A stretch of DNA of 64,000 nucleotides, from assembly GCA_963921195.1 (NCBI GenBank), contig OY992540.1:132308671-132372670 (forward strand). Reading direction: 5' to 3'. Shown here one piece after another: positions 45,470 through 55,644 of this stretch. The position numbers were made by a program, and so were the translations under genes. The notes below the pieces were generated by a model. It was not told the DNA's origin. It made no database searches and worked only from the letters and a program-made list of their open reading frames with translations. Position 1 is the stretch's first letter, and each line of letters starts with the position of its first letter. The DNA comes from Pegoplata infirma. Lineage: Eukaryota > Arthropoda > Insecta > Diptera > Anthomyiidae.

Positions 45470-46475
45470 TAGTAAGTTGCTGCTGACGTAAACACTTAGA
45501 CTCCTAGATCCGTTGTGATACCACGGGATAGTAGGTTTCCCAACTAGTCCCAGTCGTTAAATCAAGTTGAGCTCCTTATGAAACTCCTAAGATATTAAAT
45601 TTTGACATCCGACAAATCAGAAAAATCGTGCAGCTTCCTAAATCCCAGCGAAGCAACTCTCTGACGAGAAAGTATCGGACAACTCCTCCTTATCCATGCA
45701 ACTCCGGCAAAAGTCATTTGACGGCACATTCAACCACTCTGCGTGCTTTCCTGTAAAATAATGTCCGGTAATTACAGCAACTATCGTTGAAATCTCTCCT
45801 ATTGGAAGCGATACGACTAAGAGAATGCCAAATCTGTCGTGTAGTCTCACACGTCCATCCATGTGCCCGTCTCTGATTAGTCTTCGTCGCGGAACAAAGC
45901 CGTAGGTATTCCTAGCAAGTTTCTAGTGGCATACTAACACATTCCATTTCTGTTAGAACCTGTAAGGCAGTTCCCTGGAATGTCTCTGTGCCCTGGGACA
46001 CATATGAGTCGTATGTCAAACTGCTTGGCCATCTTATTTATAGACTTGCAGCAGTTAAGCACCACTGCTGTATAAATCCAATGAACGACTTTAGGGCTAA
46101 AACCCCATCATTGTCCTCAATATTACGCCAGGAATTCAACCTCCTACCTAAAAATACTTCAAGATACTTGGCTCCACCGGAGAAGGCGATTTTAGTAGGA
46201 TCAAAAGCGAATTTTATATTTCCTTGTAAACAAGACAAGTTCTGTTTTACTTGAACTAACTTCCAGACCACTGTCTCTTGCCCATTTAGACAATTCTTTC
46301 GAAGAATCCTTAAGAATGACTCTCAATGTTGGCAGAAGCTTTCCCTTTACGCCTATCGCGACATCGTCAGCATATGCGACAATATGACATCCACGTGCTT
46401 CTAGAGACTGCAACATTGAATTCAGAGCCACGAATACCACGCTGTGGTGTGCCCCTATTGGCAAATCGAGATATG
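45470..46475 (-). pseudogene. LINE type B: RT motif C to 3' tail
   Basis: Minus strand: LQSLEARGCHIVAYADDVAI (46400-46340) keeps both catalytic Asp residues of RT. It continues with KWARDSGLEVSSSKTELVLF and a decayed thumb WIYTAVV (46080). That joins directly to KMAKQFDIRLICVPGH (46035-45990), so most of the thumb and RNase H are deleted. The C-terminus EISTIVAVITGHYFTGKHAE, WLNVPSNDFCRSCMDKEE follows (45800-45680). The tail near 45450-45475 is GGTTAGGTTGTTAGGTTAGG, a TAACC-type repeat on the coding strand. Confidence 0.85.
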
Positions 46476-47165
46476 ATAGACGCTCTCAATTCAGACGTTA
46501 TGCGTGTCTTAAAAAATAGATTTTCCACCATTAAAACAATTCCACATTTCACTCTCAGACCAGACAATGCCACAATTATCGAGTCCGATGACATTATCGA
46601 GTGCGATAAAGGTATGAAAAGCTCCTACTGTATTAAGAAAGGCCTTTACCAAAAGTGATCTCTCGATGAAGAACTGTTGCCATTGATAAATCCTTCCTGT
46701 ATGCATGTTGTATACTGCAAGCATATTCGATAACGTGACAATCACTTGCTTTCTAAGAGAGCGGAATTGAATTCAGATCCAGTTTCCAAAGAAGTGGTTT
46801 GCCCCTATTGACAAATCGAGATATGACAGACACTCCCAATTTAGATGTTATTGAGAAGTAGATTTTCCACCTTCAAAACCTTCCCATTCTTCACTTCTAG
46901 AACAGACAACGCCACAATTATCAAGTCTGAGATGACATCATTAAAAACCCTCCCTATATCAAGAAGCGCCATCATAGTGTACTCCTTTACCGAAAGCGAC
47001 CTCTCCATGGTACCAACGATGAAGAACTGTTTCCGTTGTTCAACCCTTGTTACAGAAATATGAGTATCATTCGTGCCACTGTCGTTAACAAAAAAGAAGA
47101 CAGACTAATTTGTTTGAAATCCATTGAAAATGTATGGTCCGATACTTGCTGCATTTCAGGCGGGA
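46476..47165 (-). pseudogene. LINE type B: RT N-terminal part, two overlapping copies
   Basis: Minus strand: SLLVKAFLNTVGAFHTFIAL (46665-46605) fits the motif A region. VWSESEMWNCFNGGKSIF and IISRFANRGTPQRG follow, ending at motif B (46445). A second, similar stretch with GEVAFGKG and WEGFEGGKST spans about 46800-47010, so this half is tandemly duplicated. Confidence 0.65.
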
Positions 47166-47221
47166 TTAATAACTCATTTTTTTACAACTCTCATTTTAAA
47201 TAAACTTCACCCTAACCGAGA

Positions 47222-47345
47222 AATGGTAGCAATGACCGTTGCGACGGTCGTCTCGTTGTAGAGAAAAAAACCAAGGGTGGGAATCGAACCCATGACCCCC
47301 ACGTTCAAAGGCTAGCATTCTACCAACTAGCCTACGGGATTATAC
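47222..47345 (-). mobile_element. tRNA-derived SINE-like copy 2
   Basis: On the minus strand the A-box TAGGCTAGTTGGTAG (near 47335) and the B-box GGGTTCGATTCCC (47278-47290) are about 40 bases apart. The tail CTACAACGAGACGACCGTCG (47240-47259) matches copy 1. The anticodon arm does not pair, so a SINE or tRNA pseudogene is more likely than a tRNA. Confidence 0.7.
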
Positions 47346-47349
47346 CATC

Positions 47350-48290
47350 AGGTCCATGGGTTTATAGGGCTTGAATAGCAATCCAGCCACGATAATTTGG
47401 AATTTTAAACTATACCAAGAAATGTACAATGGTACATAATTGACCACAACTGATCTGCCTGAAACTCTACATAATTGTGTGATGAGTGTTTATGTGTGTG
47501 TTACAAAACTTCATTTAACATAAAGTACTTTTCCTTTTTGTAACACGCTACAGCAAATAATACAATATGTGTCTTTTACTTACAACTGACAAATATCGTA
47601 CATATTTACCGTTAAACTGAATTTCATGCACGTACAATATGTTTTCGCTGTATGGAAATTGTATGGGTGTGTGAATATTTTCTACTTTATTGTCATTGTA
47701 TGGAAAAACATATGGCTGTGTGTGTATAAATTTTCTTTTGCTGGTTCCGTACTGAATCCACAGTCAGTCAGACTTGTTTTGTTAATACTACTCAACACTT
47801 AAAGATTGCTGGTTTGTTTGTATTCAACATGTTTTGTGTACACTGGTGTCTGTGTGTGAGTGTACGTACGTGATACAAACACTATGAAATTAATTTTTAA
47901 ATGCTTTTTTATTGGTGTTCTTTAGGGAGACATTTATTTGTTTGTCTGACTGTCTGTGTTTTGTGTGGGAGAGTGTTTGCATCCGTGTGTGTTTATACTT
48001 CTGGTTCTGGCTCTAACGATGATGTTGTTGGTAATGATGATACAGTGTTTTTGTGTGAGATTTCAACAATCTTGATGATAAGCCTTATGAGTTTAAGCTA
48101 CGGTTTAATATAAACATGAATATTAAGATTGACATTATGTGTTATTTGATTCGTATTTCTCGTTTGTGTTGGTAGGTTGTATTTGGTTGTTTGTATGTGT
48201 TAACATACATATGTGAATTCATATTAAATGAAGGGATAAGGATATAAAAAGTGGATATTTAAATTTAATATTAAGACTTATAAATTGGGT
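47350..48290. other. gene-free stretch with TG-rich tracts
   Basis: GTGTGTG patches (47480-48000). The frame at 47901-48113 has hydrophobic and low-complexity character only. Confidence 0.45.
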
Positions 48291-48559
48291 TAAACTTATC
48301 TAGGTTAGGTAAGGTTGGATGGGTGGCCGCCATTTGGCGAATTCAATCCGAGGCCATAAGACCCATTGTGATTCCCTTTATTATTATTTCCCTACTCCTG
48401 CTTTAATACTAAGTGTTACTTCTTAAACCTCCACGATTCCCTAAGATATCCTGCTAGAGACGTCAATGAAACGCCGTTAAGTTAATTCAGGCCATCGAAA
48501 AATCTTTGCATCAAATGCTTTTGGCGGCGCTACATCAGTCCCGGACATTCAGACAACAA

Positions 48560-48772
48560 GTGCTTTACTGACTCCTCATCCTTTTACTCCTCCTTTTCCT
48601 CCTTCTTCTCCTCCTCCGTCTTCTCCTTCTTCTCCTTCTTCTCCTTCTTCTCCTCCTTCTCCTTCTTCTCCTCCTTCTCCCTCCCCCCTCCACCTCTTTC
48701 TTCTCCTCCTTCTCCTCATTCTCATTCTCCTCCTTCTTCTCCTCCTCCTCCTTCTCCTTCTCCTCCACCAAT
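48560..48772. repeat. (CTCCTT)n-type microsatellite in LINE coding DNA
   Basis: About 210 bp of CTCCTT/CTTCTC/CCTCCT triplets. In related copies the same spot codes a short acidic stretch before the zinc-finger Cys pair (GGAGGAGGAGTC at 31807-31818). The long Arg- or Glu-rich frames here are products of the repeat. Confidence 0.85.
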
Positions 48773-49406
48773 AACCTACAACTTCTACAAAAGCCCTTGT
48801 CAGAAATTCCTGTGCGCTCGGCAATTTGGCCGATTATACTCGCACAAATCGTCCGTTTGCCAAAAGTACGATGATTTTTTTGTCATCTTAGGATTTGGAA
48901 GTGGCCATAGGGTTTACGATATCCTGGTCGTAGTCAGTGATATCCTCCTATACTTTATTCTACTCTCGAAATATCTTATCAATTTCGTTCATCAATTCCT
49001 CTATGAGAACCGTGATGTCAGGTTCCACCCGTTCCCCCACCAACTCAGAGCCACTACTCGTACATTCATCAGCCAATTCTTTCCCAGCGACACTACCATA
49101 TCCAGGGACTTAGATTAGGTTGCCTGTGTGCTGACTGATTCGACGAAGGTATACAATTCCTAACGATTTCGACTATCCAAGAAAATGTTAATGGCGCAAG
49201 GACTTAGGCCCCTTGACATAATCATCTACGCGGCTTAATCAATTGCAAAAACTTCAGCCTGGAATATACTAAACTTGTTCGGAAGTCTCAATGAGGCCCT
49301 GATTTCGAGAGATTCAGAGTATATTACCGAACCTGTACCCATCTCCATCTTCGATCCATCCGTAAAGATAGAGATCGCTTTCTCTGTTATAACAGAGTTT
49401 TCCGCC

Positions 49407-49921
49407 CACACTTAAAACATTATTGCAGTTACTACATGACGGTCATTAGTGTAGTAAGTAGTAGTTGTTGTTTTCAACTACAATTTCAGTTGTTATTGTA
49501 TGAAAAACCTCAAACAACAATTTGTTTGTAGTCGTTTTAAAAAATTACTTCATTGTGGTAACACTTGTTTTAAGTAGTTGTTTTTAGTCTATATAAAAAC
49601 TTATAATTTTCTAGAAATTTTTAGAAAAATGAATGAGTTGGAAGTGGCAGATGCAGCAGGAATAAGGTATTACTTAACAATTTTAATAGTTTTTGACTTT
49701 TAGAAGTTTTTTTTTTGTTAATAAAAAAATTCAGACAATTTGAGTTACAACTACTGTTATTTGAAATTGGTTTTACCGTTTTTTTAGTTGTTAATCAATA
49801 GTTAAAAACAACAACATTTTTTGGTTGATTTTACCGTAAAATATAGTAGACGCCTAAACAACAACAAATGTAGTTGTTTTAACTGTCTTTTGTAGTGGAA
49901 TATACCGTCATAATTTTTTGA
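49407..49921. mobile_element. MITE with TGACGGT ends in LINE type A
   Basis: ATGACGGTCATTAGTGTAG (49436-49454) faces CCACTACA-type inverse ending ACCGTCAT (49904-49911). The interior repeats GTAGTTGTT/AACAACTAC in inverted order. The LINE copies at 1.34 and 42.14 kb are continuous across this point. TGCAGT occurs on both sides and may be part of the target duplication. A possible tiny exon frame (MNELEVADAAGIR, 49629-49667) precedes GT. Confidence 0.65.
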
Positions 49922-50019
49922 CTGCAGTCTTCCCTAGTTGGTATTTGAACTTCGAAGGTTCTATCAAAGTTCGTCTTATATCAGATATAGTCGGTTTTAT
50001 ATTCCAGTTTTCAAGTACT

Positions 50020-50202
50020 GACACCTTTTTTCCAGGAAAATTTTTTAGAACAGATTCTTATTACAATAGTTTCTTTAACATATTCTACGGTAATTACAAC
50101 AATTTCCGATTAAAAATTATTTTTCAAAAAACCTACTTGCTCTAAAAAACGGTGCTATCGGGACAGTTTGAAACAAAAATAATTGATTTCGAAATTTTAA
50201 TT
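50020..50202 (+). mobile_element. fragment related to the 5.45-kb hAT-like element
   Basis: AAATTATTTTTCAAAAAACC and GCTCTAAAAAACGG, then TTTGAAACAAAAATAATTGA, match 5635-5720 in the same orientation. No termini were seen. Confidence 0.55.
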
Positions 50203-50247
50203 AAAATTGGTATATAAGTATTATATATATATTATGTCCTGTGGTTC

Positions 50248-51149
50248 CTATAAGGAACAAAGGGCCACAACGAACTCTTTCCATTCGGTTCTGTTTGATG
50301 CTAGGTGTTTGATTTCCCTCCAGCTTAGCCCACTTTGGATTACTTCAGCTTCGAGTTGAGGTCTCCAGGAGTGCGACGGGCGTCCAACTCTTCGTGTATT
50401 TCCATGGGGATTCCAGTCAATAGCAGTTTTAGTAGGGTCGCCTTGTGGTCTACGGAGCGTGTGACCAATCCAGCGCCATTTTCGCTTAAGGATCTCGATG
50501 TTGATTGGACTTTGATTTGTTTGTGACCATAGTTGAATGTTTGATATGGTGCTTGGCCAGAATATCTTTAGGATCCTTCGTAGACAGCGGTTAACAAACA
50601 CCTGTATGTCATTTATTTCACGTGTTGTTGTGTTCCATGACTCACAACCGTAAAGGAGCACCGATTTGACGCACGAATTGAATATGCTGATCTTAGTGTG
50701 CTTTGAAATAACAGTAGATTTCCATACAGGGCGGAGCATACCGAATGCCTGATTGGCCTTTGACATTCTATAGGCGACGTCATTGCTGCAGCCGCCAGTA
50801 TGAGTTAAAATGCTACCAAGATAGCAAAACGACCTTACTTCCTCTAGTTCAACATCCTGTATTTTAAATCTGCTGTTATTAAAGGTGTTGCAGCGCATTA
50901 TCTTACTCTTTTTAATATTTATATTTAGACCAGCTTTTGCAGCTTCGGTTTCGACGGACTTAAGTTTAGCTGACATATGCCGATAGCTGTGAGACAGAAG
51001 ACAAATATCATCTGCGTACTCCAGACTCTCGTGTTGTTGAGTGAGTCCCCATCGTATACCTCTGCTGTCCTGAGTAGCATTGCGCACTATGACGTCTAGG
51101 ACGATGTTAAAGAGAAGAGGGGATAGTATACATCCCTGGCGCACTCCGG
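50248..51149 (-). pseudogene. RTE LINE: RT C-terminal half and C-terminal domain
   Basis: GVRQGCILSPLLFNIVLDVI is RT motif B, and LEYADDICLLSHSYRHMSAK is motif C with the YADD catalytic pair intact. AGLNINIKKSKIMRCNT is motif D/E. The thumb includes VELEEVRSFCYLGSILTHTG and LLYGCESWNTTTREI. The C-terminal part WRWIGHTLRRPQGDPTKTAI, VGRPSHSWRPQLEAEV and SWREIKHLASNR closes before the stop at 50248-50250. About 300 codons are open. At its 5' side the frame runs on into the inserted element's terminal repeat up to 51309, giving an artificial leader of about 50 residues. Confidence 0.92.
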
Positions 51150-51479
51150 CAAGGATCATAGAAGTAAATAGGATGTCCAGAAATTCAAGTTCCTGATAAT
51201 CACGTTGTTCAGCTTGCTCAGCTTGCTCTCCCAAAACAGGGGTCTTGTGGACTGTCCACAGAACATTAACCATTAAAGCGTTCAAAACAAAGAAATCGAA
51301 ATTTGGCAAACATTTTGAAAAATTTTCGATTTAAATTTTGAAAAAATGAGGAATATTAAGAAAAATTCCAAAAAAATTATTGAAAATACTAAGAAGAACC
51401 AAAATGAATATTTATGGGGGGAAAAAATAAAAAAGAATGAAAATTTTTTAAATTTTCAAAAAGAAGAGAAAAAAATTTC

Positions 51480-51632
51480 GTTGTGGAACGAAATTTAAAA
51501 AAAAAAAAAATAAAAAAAAATTATTTAAAAATTAAATAAAAAAACCATGAACTTCAAAATTGTTTTTTTTTTTTAGGTTTTTTTATTTAATTTTTAAATA
51601 ATTTTTTTTTTTAAATTTCGTTCCACAAAATT
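51480..51632. repeat. perfect-like palindrome in the long-TIR element
   Basis: TTGTGGAACGAAATTT and an A-rich tract with AATTATTTAAAAATTAAATA face TATTTAATTTTTAAATAATT and AAATTTCGTTCCACAA. Arms are about 70 bp around a 15-base centre. Confidence 0.8.
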
Positions 51633-51716
51633 TTTACTCATTTTTTTAAATAATTTGTCGTTCTGAAAAGAACGGATTTGATTTAGGAATCTTTTTAAGG
51701 CTTTTTCTCTTCTTTT

Positions 51717-52796
51717 CAGTGTTGCCACCAACAATATCGTAAATTACACATGGATCACGCCAAAATTACACATGAAATCACGAATTACACATGGATCATG
51801 CCAAAATTACACATGAAATCACGAACTACACATGCTTTTATTTAGTAACATTTTTTTTTGTAAATTTTCAAAATATAACGGTTAAATCTGTCGATTAAGT
51901 CGATTTTGACATAATACTCCCTTAAATCAACAGTTAATAGCTAACTAGACATTGTGTAATCGTCTGGTTTTTACTGCTCAAAAAACCTAGGATTTATAGT
52001 TTTTTGCGAAATTTCTGTCTGGATAATCTAAGTCAAATCGGAAGAAAATCTGAAAAACAGCAAAAAAAAATATATTGATTGCTGCTAAAAATCTGCTCAT
52101 TTTAACCGAAAACCCTGCTGATAAAAGCAGAAAAATCTGCAGACTTGATGAAAAATCTGAACATCTTAAATGTATTTTTTAAGTAAAAAATTTTGAGCAT
52201 AAATATGTTGCTAAATTTTAAAGAAAATGTTGCCAAATTTTAAAGACAAAAAACGGCAGAAAAGGTTGCTTATTTCACAGAAACAGTTTCTTGTATTTTT
52301 TTCTTTTTTTTTTCAAATCGTAAATTTTTTTTAGTTATGCTGTTTTTCAATAATAATATTTTGAAAAATACTAATGATAACTAAGAATTTTTGAAAAATT
52401 AGCAAAATAATCTGCTATTTTTTTTAATTTTGAACATTTTTAATCGTTAAAATTTCACAAAATAAAAACAAAAACAATTTCTGTAAAATTTCAAAATAAT
52501 TAGCTGAAATGTCCACAAAAACATTTCTGTAAACTCAGCAAACAGAATCAGCAAAATTACTAAAAAATTTCTGTTATTTTTTAAAACTGAATGACAGAGA
52601 ATTTCGTTAAAATATCCATATCTGCAGAAAAATCTGCTAAAAGTTTTGTTAAAATGAAATTATGAAAAAAAAAATACTCAAAAAGTAAATTTCAAATTAC
52701 ACATGAATTACACATGCAGACAATTACACATGGGCTACACATGAAAAAAAAAAATTACACATGATATGTGTAATTACACATGAGGTGGCAACACTG
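51717..52796. mobile_element. 1.08-kb hAT element nested in the long-TIR element
   Basis: CAGTGTTGCCACC and GGTGGCAACACTG are the ends, flanked by an exact 8-bp duplication CTTCTTTT (51709-51716, 52797-52804). Both ends carry repeated AATTACACATG words (six or so at 51752-51830, and again at 52692-52780). These are probable subterminal protein-binding repeats. The interior has many CTGCT(A/G)AAA/AATCTGC words and no transposase. Confidence 0.93.
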
Positions 52797-53136
52797 CTTC
52801 TTTTTGAAAATTTAAAAAATTTTCATTCTTTTTTATTTTTTTTCCCCCATAAATATTCATTTTTGGTTCTTCTTAGTATTTTCAATAATTTTTTTTAAAT
52901 TTTTCTTAATATTCTTCATTTTTTCAAAATTTAAATCGAAAATTTTTCAAAATGTTTGCCAAATTTCGATTTCTTTGTTTTGAACGCTTTAATGGTTAAT
53001 GTTCAGGGGTCTTGTGGACAGTCCACAAGGCCCCTGTGGACAGTCCACAAGACCACTGTTTTGGGAGAGCAAGCTGAGCAACGTGATTATCAGGAACTTG
53101 AAGTTCTGGACATCCTATTTACTTCTATGGTCCTTG

Positions 53137-55160
53137 ACTCCGGTTACAACGTTAAAACTGTTGCTTAGTGCGTTGTCATGGACAACACGACATCTAACAT
53201 CCTTATACAGAGCTTGAGTAAGCATGATAATCTTTGGTGGAACACCTTTACACGCGAGAGCACTCCATATCGCATCATGGCTTAGGGTGTCAAATGCTTT
53301 CTCAAAATCTATAAAGATCATGTACAGGGGGCACTGCCACTCGGCGGACTGCTCAATAATTATTCGCAAAGTGTTTATATGGTCCACATAAGACTTTTGT
53401 GGACGAAAGCCAGCCTTCTTTTGTTGATAATATGCGCTATAATCTTGTTTACTGCACTAAGAATTGTGATACCTCTCCAGTTCCTGCAATCGGTAAGGTT
53501 GCCTTTGGTAGGTTGACAATGATATCTTCTTTAAGCTTTGAGTCGAGTTCGAGTGTGATCCAAAAGTTCTCGATGAGGGGTAGCAGAATGTTCGCTGTTA
53601 GTTGTGGATCAGCTTTAAGCATTTTAGGGGCTATATTATCGGCACCGGGGGCCTTGTTTGCCTTCAAAGCATTAATAGCGTTTAAAACTTCTGAAATGTC
53701 AGGGCATTCAGTTGAGATGTCTTGCCTAACTGTGTGGGTTGCGCATGAGCAAATGTTCGAAAGGTTGGATGGAGCGTTTGAAAGCATTGAAGAATAATGA
53801 CGTCTCCATATTTCCAATTGCTCATTTTTGGATGTTGATAGTACTCCCTCACTGTTCATTAGTGGTTTTGTATTAAGGAAATTTTTACCTGTGAGTTTTT
53901 TGGTGATTGCGTAAAGATCCTTGGGCCTATGCTCTTCAGATGCTTTTTGGGCATTACACGCAAGTTCCTCGTGCCATCTTCTCTTGTCATTTCTAGCACT
54001 CCGTTTCACTAGCAAATCGTGACGCCTGTAGGCTTCACCTAACGTTATCTTTTCACCGCGTGTTCTAGCTATATTTTGCTTTGCCTTTATTTCCTTTCTT
54101 TCCAAAATTAACTTCCAGGTATCATCCGACATCCACTGTGCTCTTTTGGGGGTCTTGTAACCGATATGTTCCCTGGCAGCATCGTTGAAGTTATTATTTA
54201 TGTTTTGCTTCTCTATTACCAGGTGTGCTCGTTGTATAACAAGGCCCCCTTTTAGTTCGTTCACGTAATTGTGACGGATTTGAACGTTTTTCAGTTTGCG
54301 TACGTCATATTTTCGATCAGCGGATGGTGGTTTACGGATAGCAGCTACCTTTAGGCGAATATTTCCAATTACAAGATGATGGTCTGTGGAACAGTCTGCA
54401 CCGCGTTTGGAACGTACGTCCAGAAGAGTCCTGCGCCATGATTTGCTTATAGCAATATGATCGATTTGATTTTCGGTCACTCTGTCTGGCGATACCCACG
54501 TTACTTTGTGGCTAGTTTTGTGGGGAAATATGGTGCCTCCGATCACGAGATTGTTGTTGTAAAAAGCTCTCCATTTTCCGTCATTCTACCGATGCCATGC
54601 TGCCCCATTATACTCACCCGTGAGTATCACGATATCACCTCGCGGTATTAATGACAGCACTCTGTTCAGGTGACTGTACAAATTTTCCTTATCCGAAGAT
54701 TCAGATGTTTCTGTTGGTGCATAGCACTGCACGCAGGTAAGGTTTCTAGCCCTAGTGCGGAATCTGGCTGTGATTATTCTATCACCATATGGTTTCCAGT
54801 TGATCAGTGCACTACGGGCTTCCTTGGATAAGAGTAATCCGACTCCGCTCGACCTTGGCTCGTTCGGCGGTTTACCGGAGTATAAAAAAGTTAGGTTTTC
54901 GGAGGTATTGAATTCTCCTGCTTCTGGCCATCTGGTTTCGCACAGTCCTAAAAGTAGCAGGTTGTAGTTGGCAAATTCTCTGCATACTTGGGCCAGTTTA
55001 GATGTAGGAGTGTGCGTACGTTCCATGTTCCTATTCGTGTCATTTTTTTCATGCTAAAGGTCGTCATCTTGGGGATACGTTGGTAATTATTTGTTGTGGT
55101 TTCAGTAATCATTACACCAATGATTAGGATTAGGATTGAGTGACTGATTAGGCCTCCCAT
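53137..55160 (-). pseudogene. RTE LINE: endonuclease and RT N-terminal half
   Basis: Starts near RIGTWNVRTLL (55045-55010), then LLLGLCETRWPEAGEF (catalytic Glu), SSGVGLLLSKEARSALINWK, VQCYAPTETS and IVILTGEYNG (54660-54590). A frameshift follows. Then come GGTIFPHKTSHKVTWVSPD, ENQIDHIAISKSWRRTLLDV and CSTDHHLVIG (endonuclease C-terminus, 54545-54360). After a linker the RT begins: NAINALKANKAPGADNIAPK (53680-53620). A third frame has MDHINTLRIIIEQ and FIDFEKAFDTLSHDAIWSAL (motif A, 53320-53260), then NVVTGV at the insertion site. At least two frameshifts separate the pieces. Confidence 0.9.
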
Positions 55161-55484
55161 CCGGTCCTAGTGTTGGGGCTGCCAACAACCTCTAGGCAGG
55201 TAAAGAACAGTTGAGTTTCAGTGGATAACACCTAATTACCTGAGACGCATCGGTTTTGGAATGCCATTCAGGTTACTCAACTGTGCCGACAGACGGGTGT
55301 CTGAAAGGCATTACCAGGGGATACTTGGTATAAGAACGGAAGTAGTGAGCTGCTTGAGAATTTCAAACAGAGGAATCGCTTCTTGCCATCCCCAAGTGGA
55401 TAACAGACAGATAGCTTTCCGCACAAGTGCACCTCTGTGAAAAACCCCATCCCCCAAAAAAATTGGTATCAGGATAATAAAAAT

Positions 55485-55580
55485 AGATAAAGTCTCAGAT
55501 TGTGAGATATTTTTCGTAAAGAAAAAGACTCAGATCCTGACAAGGAAGGACTCAGATTCTGACAAGGATGGGTTCAGTGG
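55485..55580 (+). repeat. 35-bp palindromic satellite, array 5 (short)
   Basis: Two or three decayed units (GTCTCAGATTGTGAGATA, ACTCAGATCCTGAC, GACTCAGATTCTGAC) next to the RTE target duplication. Confidence 0.7.
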
Positions 55581-55644
55581 GGGACATTGAGAGCACCTTC
55601 TAATTGCGATAAATATACCAAACGTTTCAATTATTTAACAAAAA

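Larger units (their letters stand above)
48291..49995 (-). pseudogene. LINE type A copy with microsatellite and MITE
   Basis: The minus strand from right to left starts with KFKYQLGKTAV-like residues (49965-49930), then the MITE at 49407-49921. RNase H follows: VITEKAISIFTDGSKMEM-like start near 49395-49350, YSESLEIRASL. Next is the linker EPDITVLIEELMNEIDKI-like, then GHRNF and QGLL (48810). An expanded Glu/Arg-coding GGAGAA repeat sits at 48560-48772. After it come SVKHLLSECPGL (48560-48525), the UTR word CCAAATGGCGG (near 48330) and a TTACCTAACCTA tail ending near 48298. Confidence 0.78.
51150..53136. mobile_element. 1.99-kb long-TIR element inside the RTE
   Basis: Ends CAAGGATCATAG and CTATGGTCCTTG begin arms of more than 330 bp (51150-51480; 52797-53136). 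ACTCCGG is duplicated at 51143-51149 and 53137-53143. The RTE codons on either side (NVVTG and GVRQG) join cleanly when it is removed. The right arm carries an extra GTGGACAGTCCACAAG repeat (53017-53052). No transposase was found. A 7-bp duplication, or 8-9 with a mismatch, leaves the superfamily open. Confidence 0.9.
50214..55458 (-). mobile_element. RTE-clade LINE, nearly full length, nested insertions
   Basis: AAAATTGGTAT flanks the unit on both sides (50203-50213 and 55459-55469), an 11-bp target duplication. Inside, read right to left, are a GC-richer 5' UTR (about 55161-55458), an apurinic-type endonuclease, RT, and a C-terminal domain ending near 50251. A TATAATATAT-type tail lies at 50214-50235. 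Removing the 1987-bp insertion (51150-53136) and its duplicated target leaves about 3.25 kb, the usual RTE length. One open reading frame was present originally. Confidence 0.92.

Noticed and set aside
47265..47345. Functional tRNA on the minus strand
   Set aside because: A- and B-boxes are good, but the anticodon arm does not pair and a diverged copy shares a non-tRNA tail, so a SINE fits better.
48565..48824. Long Arg-rich and Glu-rich frames on the minus strand
   Set aside because: They translate the GGAGAA microsatellite in two frames; no protein is implied.
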